Below, piece by piece: positions 61,860-64,000 of a stretch of DNA of 64,000 nt. The DNA is from Helicobacter monodelphidis (GTDB lineage Bacteria > Campylobacterota > Campylobacteria > Campylobacterales > Helicobacteraceae). Numbering within the stretch: the first letter of the stretch is position 1; each line of letters starts with the position of its first letter. The DNA is taken from assembly GCF_003288845.1 (NCBI RefSeq), contig NZ_NHYN01000003.1, forward strand, positions 62,001-126,000, given 5' to 3'. The notes beneath the pieces are model-generated. The model saw only the letters and a program-made list of their open reading frames with translations. It was not told where the DNA came from and ran no database searches. Position numbers and translations under genes: made by a program.

Positions 61860-62438
61860 TTATAAAACAAATGGAATAAATGACGCGATATCTATATCCT
61901 TTTTGATTTTTTCACGCAAATCTGTAGAGCTGATGGCACATTCAAAAGGCACAAATGCACACTGAATTTCTTCTAAAATTCCTACATCATATGAGCCTGT
62001 TGAACGTCCAAAAATAATAAAACTAACCTCTTTTTTTAGTTTTTCAAACTGATTCCATTCTGACAATCTCCCTAACTGGTCTTCACCCACAATCAATGAA
62101 ATAGGTATATTTGGAAAAAGTCCTTGCGTATGCTTTACGGTTAGAATTGTCGGCGTGGGTCGATTCTGCTCAATCTCAAAATCAAGAATCTCCACATTTT
62201 GTAATTCTTCTTGCATAATAATTTGTTCTAACCACCTTTGTCGTTGTTGAGGAGAAAATAATGAGGAAGTTTTAAAGGGATTCAAGAATGATGGAACAAT
62301 CAGCAACTTCGCTATTGGATAAGCAAGAATATGCTTTATTATCAAGAAATGTCCATTATGAGGTGGATCAAAAGAGCCTCCGAAAAGCACAATCGGTGGT
62401 TTTGATAACTGTGAAAGCAATGATACTAAATCAAACAT
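61860..62438 (-). CDS. nadD: nicotinate-nucleotide adenylyltransferase
   Basis: Makes deamido-NAD from nicotinate mononucleotide. It has 192 residues: GGSFDPPHNGH (20-30), then LIVPSFLNPFK, and the SSTDLREKI motif (variant of ISSTxIR) near the C-terminus. The start ATG at 62438 lies inside the 3' end of a short frame (stop at 62426) that reads as a frameshifted remnant. Confidence 0.93.
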   Translation of the reverse strand: MFDLVSLLSQLSKPPIVLFGGSFDPPHNGHFLIIKHILAYPIAKLLIVPSFLNPFKTSSLFSPQQRQRWLEQIIMQEELQNVEILDFEIEQNRPTPTILTVKHTQGLFPNIPISLIVGEDQLGRLSEWNQFEKLKKEVSFIIFGRSTGSYDVGILEEIQCAFVPFECAISSTDLREKIKKDIDIASFIPFVL

Positions 62439-62672
62439 AAATAATCCTTGTTGCCATATACTTCTTTAACTGCATCTTTTAAACCTGTTAATGTCACCAC
62501 CTTTTCTTTTACAACTTCTGCGGAATGTCCTTGTTTGTTGTCTATCCTCGTTTGAATACTTTTGTCAATCATCTTAAAAATTCGTCCATTATTCCCTTTT
62601 TTTGGTTGTAAAATTAAAGGTATCTTTAAAAGATTCTACTTGCTGTGGTTGTTTTAATCTCTTACAAAAGTA
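62426..62672 (-). pseudogene. frameshifted ORF remnant upstream of nadD
   Basis: Two minus-strand frames join at a run of seven A residues (plus-strand T at 62597-62603). The first (from 62672) reads YFCKRLKQPQQVESFKDTF, then NFTTKKRE, and ends at 62589. The second reads KKGNNGRIFKMIDKSIQTR, then IDNKQGHSAEVVKEK and VVTLTGLKDAVKEVYGNKDY, and ends at 62426, 13 bases into nadD. The second has an ATG at 62572 giving a 48-residue peptide. Composition looks coding (Lys/Glu/Val-rich, codon use like neighbours). The parent protein is not recognised; a genuine 48-aa gene coupled to nadD is the alternative. Confidence 0.4.
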
Positions 62673-62805
62673 TTATGATTGTTGTAACCTGTTGTTATCA
62701 TTTTATTTCCTTGCTATTAAAATTGCCTTTACCCTTAATATTTAATAAGCAAAAATAGAAAAAGAAGGATTAATGGTGGGCGAAATACCCACCTAAAAGA
62801 ATCAA
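62673..62805. other. non-coding region between ORF remnant and membrane protein
   Basis: AT-rich. Near 62775-62794 a GTGGGCG...CCCAC hairpin lies just after the stop of the minus-strand membrane protein gene and probably contributes to its termination. Nothing else recognised. Confidence 0.4.
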
Positions 62806-64000
62806 TCACTCAACGCTATAGAGAAAATTTGTATTGTTTTGGTAAGAAACAAGTTGTATTTTTTCTCCATCAAAATAAATCGCTCTTGCATTTTGAATTT
62901 CTTTTGGATAGCTCATTACCTCAACAACCTCTTCACTCTTAATGTCAATCACAACAATCACATTGTAATTCTTACTTAAGGCATAAATGCGCCCATCATG
63001 ATACATCATAGAGGTTATATATAAATCCCCTAAACTACGATTCTCTTTGAGGTTTGCTTTAGGTGTGAATTCCCCTGAAAGTATGCGGTCATACAAAGAA
63101 AACTTACTAATCACAAAAGTTTTCTTATCTTTATTATTTGGAACGGTCGCCATATAAAAATAGGCGTCATCGTTAGTGATACTTGCGACATGATGGAACT
63201 TAGAACGAACAGTGTCAATTCTTCCGCGTCCTAAACCATCGCCCTGTCCCTCAAATCGGTCATACCCACGCACAAAATGAGCAAATTGTAACGCATCATC
63301 TGCTTCATCATTTTTCTTGAAACGCAAAAAAGTCTTATTTGAACCCATCAAAAGATATTTATCTTCCATGTAAGGAATAACCCCAATAATAGGATCAATT
63401 GTTGCTGAAAAATAAGGATCAATTTCAAATTCACCCTTAATTGCAAAAGAGTTATCCAAGAAAGAAACTATCCATTTAGAACTCACAACCCATTCACCAT
63501 TAATATATCTCATTGAATTGATTGGATAGGGATATTCAATTTTTTGTGTTTGTGTTAACACAAGGCTTCTATCAATAGTCTTGAATGGAGAATTTGCAGA
63601 ATCTGATTCAAATTGGATACCGAGATTCGCACCATTGGGTGCAAACGCATAATCTGGACTCTTCACATCTCTTTTACCCAAAAAAGATATATTCTGCCAA
63701 GTGCCTTTCCAACCATCTGTTGACCAAATGATATATTTTGGATTCAAAGTAAACCTTACGGGATCACCTTGTCCAGTATAAGGTGGAACACCCGTCGCAA
63801 CAAAGGCTTGAAATACATTAGAAGCAATAATAAATGCTGAAATTCCAAAAGCAATAAATGTAAATTTTGTCATTTCACGTACTTTCTTACCTTTCATTTC
63901 CTCTTCAAAAGTGCTAAATTTCGGTGCAAAAAGAAAGATAATCCCCAAAAGCACAATCACTGCCCAAAAAACAACTTCAGCCCAAAAATAAGTATGAATA
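62806..64000 (-). CDS. hypothetical membrane-anchored protein with periplasmic domain, 5' end outside window
   Basis: The frame is open to the window edge, so the protein is longer than the about 398 residues visible. It begins with a hydrophobic helix (TYFWAEVVFWAVIVLLGIIF in this window), a short cytoplasmic loop with KGKKVREMTK, a second helix (FIAFGISAFIIASNVFQAFV) and then about 300 residues outside the cytoplasm. That domain is beta-rich, with repeats such as KYIIWSTDGWKGTWQN, YINGEWVVSSKWIVSF and FYMATVPNNKDKKTFVISKF, suggesting a propeller-like fold. Not recognised; function unknown. Confidence 0.7.
   Translation of the reverse strand, partial: IHTYFWAEVVFWAVIVLLGIIFLFAPKFSTFEEEMKGKKVREMTKFTFIAFGISAFIIASNVFQAFVATGVPPYTGQGDPVRFTLNPKYIIWSTDGWKGTWQNISFLGKRDVKSPDYAFAPNGANLGIQFESDSANSPFKTIDRSLVLTQTQKIEYPYPINSMRYINGEWVVSSKWIVSFLDNSFAIKGEFEIDPYFSATIDPIIGVIPYMEDKYLLMGSNKTFLRFKKNDEADDALQFAHFVRGYDRFEGQGDGLGRGRIDTVRSKFHHVASITNDDAYFYMATVPNNKDKKTFVISKFSLYDRILSGEFTPKANLKENRSLGDLYITSMMYHDGRIYALSKNYNVIVVIDIKSEEVVEVMSYPKEIQNARAIYFDGEKIQLVSYQNNTNFLYSVE

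Noticed and set aside
1-64000. CRISPR arrays, insertion sequences, prophage genes, restriction-modification or toxin-antitoxin loci
   Set aside because: No regularly spaced repeats, transposase, integrase or defence gene motifs were seen; the WYL regulator is the only gene of a type often linked to defence and its neighbours do not support that.

Overview
The window is an AT-rich, densely packed chromosomal segment from a member of the Campylobacterota, most probably an enterohepatic Helicobacter. The evidence is gene content and order. From memory of H. pylori, the runs fibronectin-III lipoprotein-trmB-ftsE-ftsX-envC-like-flaG-fliD-fliS (HP0746-HP0753), rpoN-lptB-tsaE-dnaX (HP0714-HP0717), gltX2-yggT-slt (HP0643-HP0645), tmk-coaD-ubiX (HP1474-HP1476) and ppiD-like-ftsA-ftsZ (HP0977-HP0979) all match. 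No CRISPR array, insertion sequence, prophage or rRNA operon is visible, so most of the window is core genome.

Layout. 1-1736: 5' part of ileS (minus). 1878-6209: plus-strand operon for a SapC-family protein, two GT-B/glycerophosphotransferase-like proteins and two cysteine-rich Sel1-like lipoproteins, with most junctions overlapping. 6349-11747: metQ, then rpsB-tsf-ABC ATPase-fliR-queH. 11995-14418: flgE behind a strong sigma-54 promoter. 14527-14604: candidate C/U-rich small RNA. 14784-16659: DUF2156 protein and WYL regulator. 16678-25513: minus-strand chain motA-motB-fliP-trmA-dnaX-tsaE-lptB-rpoN-lipoprotein. 25648-27167: glmU-thiS. 27271-27630: tRNA Lys-Glu-Val-Asp, followed by about 0.5 kb of decayed DNA. 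28154-44611: long minus-strand block covering flagellar cap and chaperone genes, an FtsEX/EnvC-like module, trmB, a Cache-type sensor, ribF, tlyA, ugd, a rhodanese and ggt. 44731-45180: small unknown gene behind a sigma-54-like promoter. 45183-54288: slt, yggT, gltX, dcuA, mnmH, pyrC and a phosphohexomutase (minus). 54410-61771: ubiX-coaD-tmk, a lipoprotein, ppiD-like-ftsA-ftsZ-glycosyltransferase (plus). 61860-64000: nadD, a frameshifted ORF remnant and a membrane protein cut by the window edge.

How it fits together. Flagellar biogenesis is a strong theme: export gate (fliP, fliR), stator (motAB), hook (flgE), cap and its chaperones (fliD, fliS, FliT-like candidate), flaG, and rpoN, the sigma factor for the middle genes. 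Sigma-54-type GG-N10-GC sites precede flgE and two genes of unknown function, making those two candidates for the flagellar regulon. Cell division and envelope genes (ftsEX with a degenerate LytM activator, ftsAZ, glmU, slt, lptB) and tRNA maturation or charging genes (trmA, trmB, tsaE, queH, mnmH, tRNA-Gln-type gltX, ileS) form the other large groups. The most interesting unexplained items are the small RNA upstream of the DUF2156 gene, the SapC/GT-B/Sel1 surface operon, a TrmA carrying an RlmD-type four-cysteine motif, and a DcuA carrier with an extra domain of about 120 residues.
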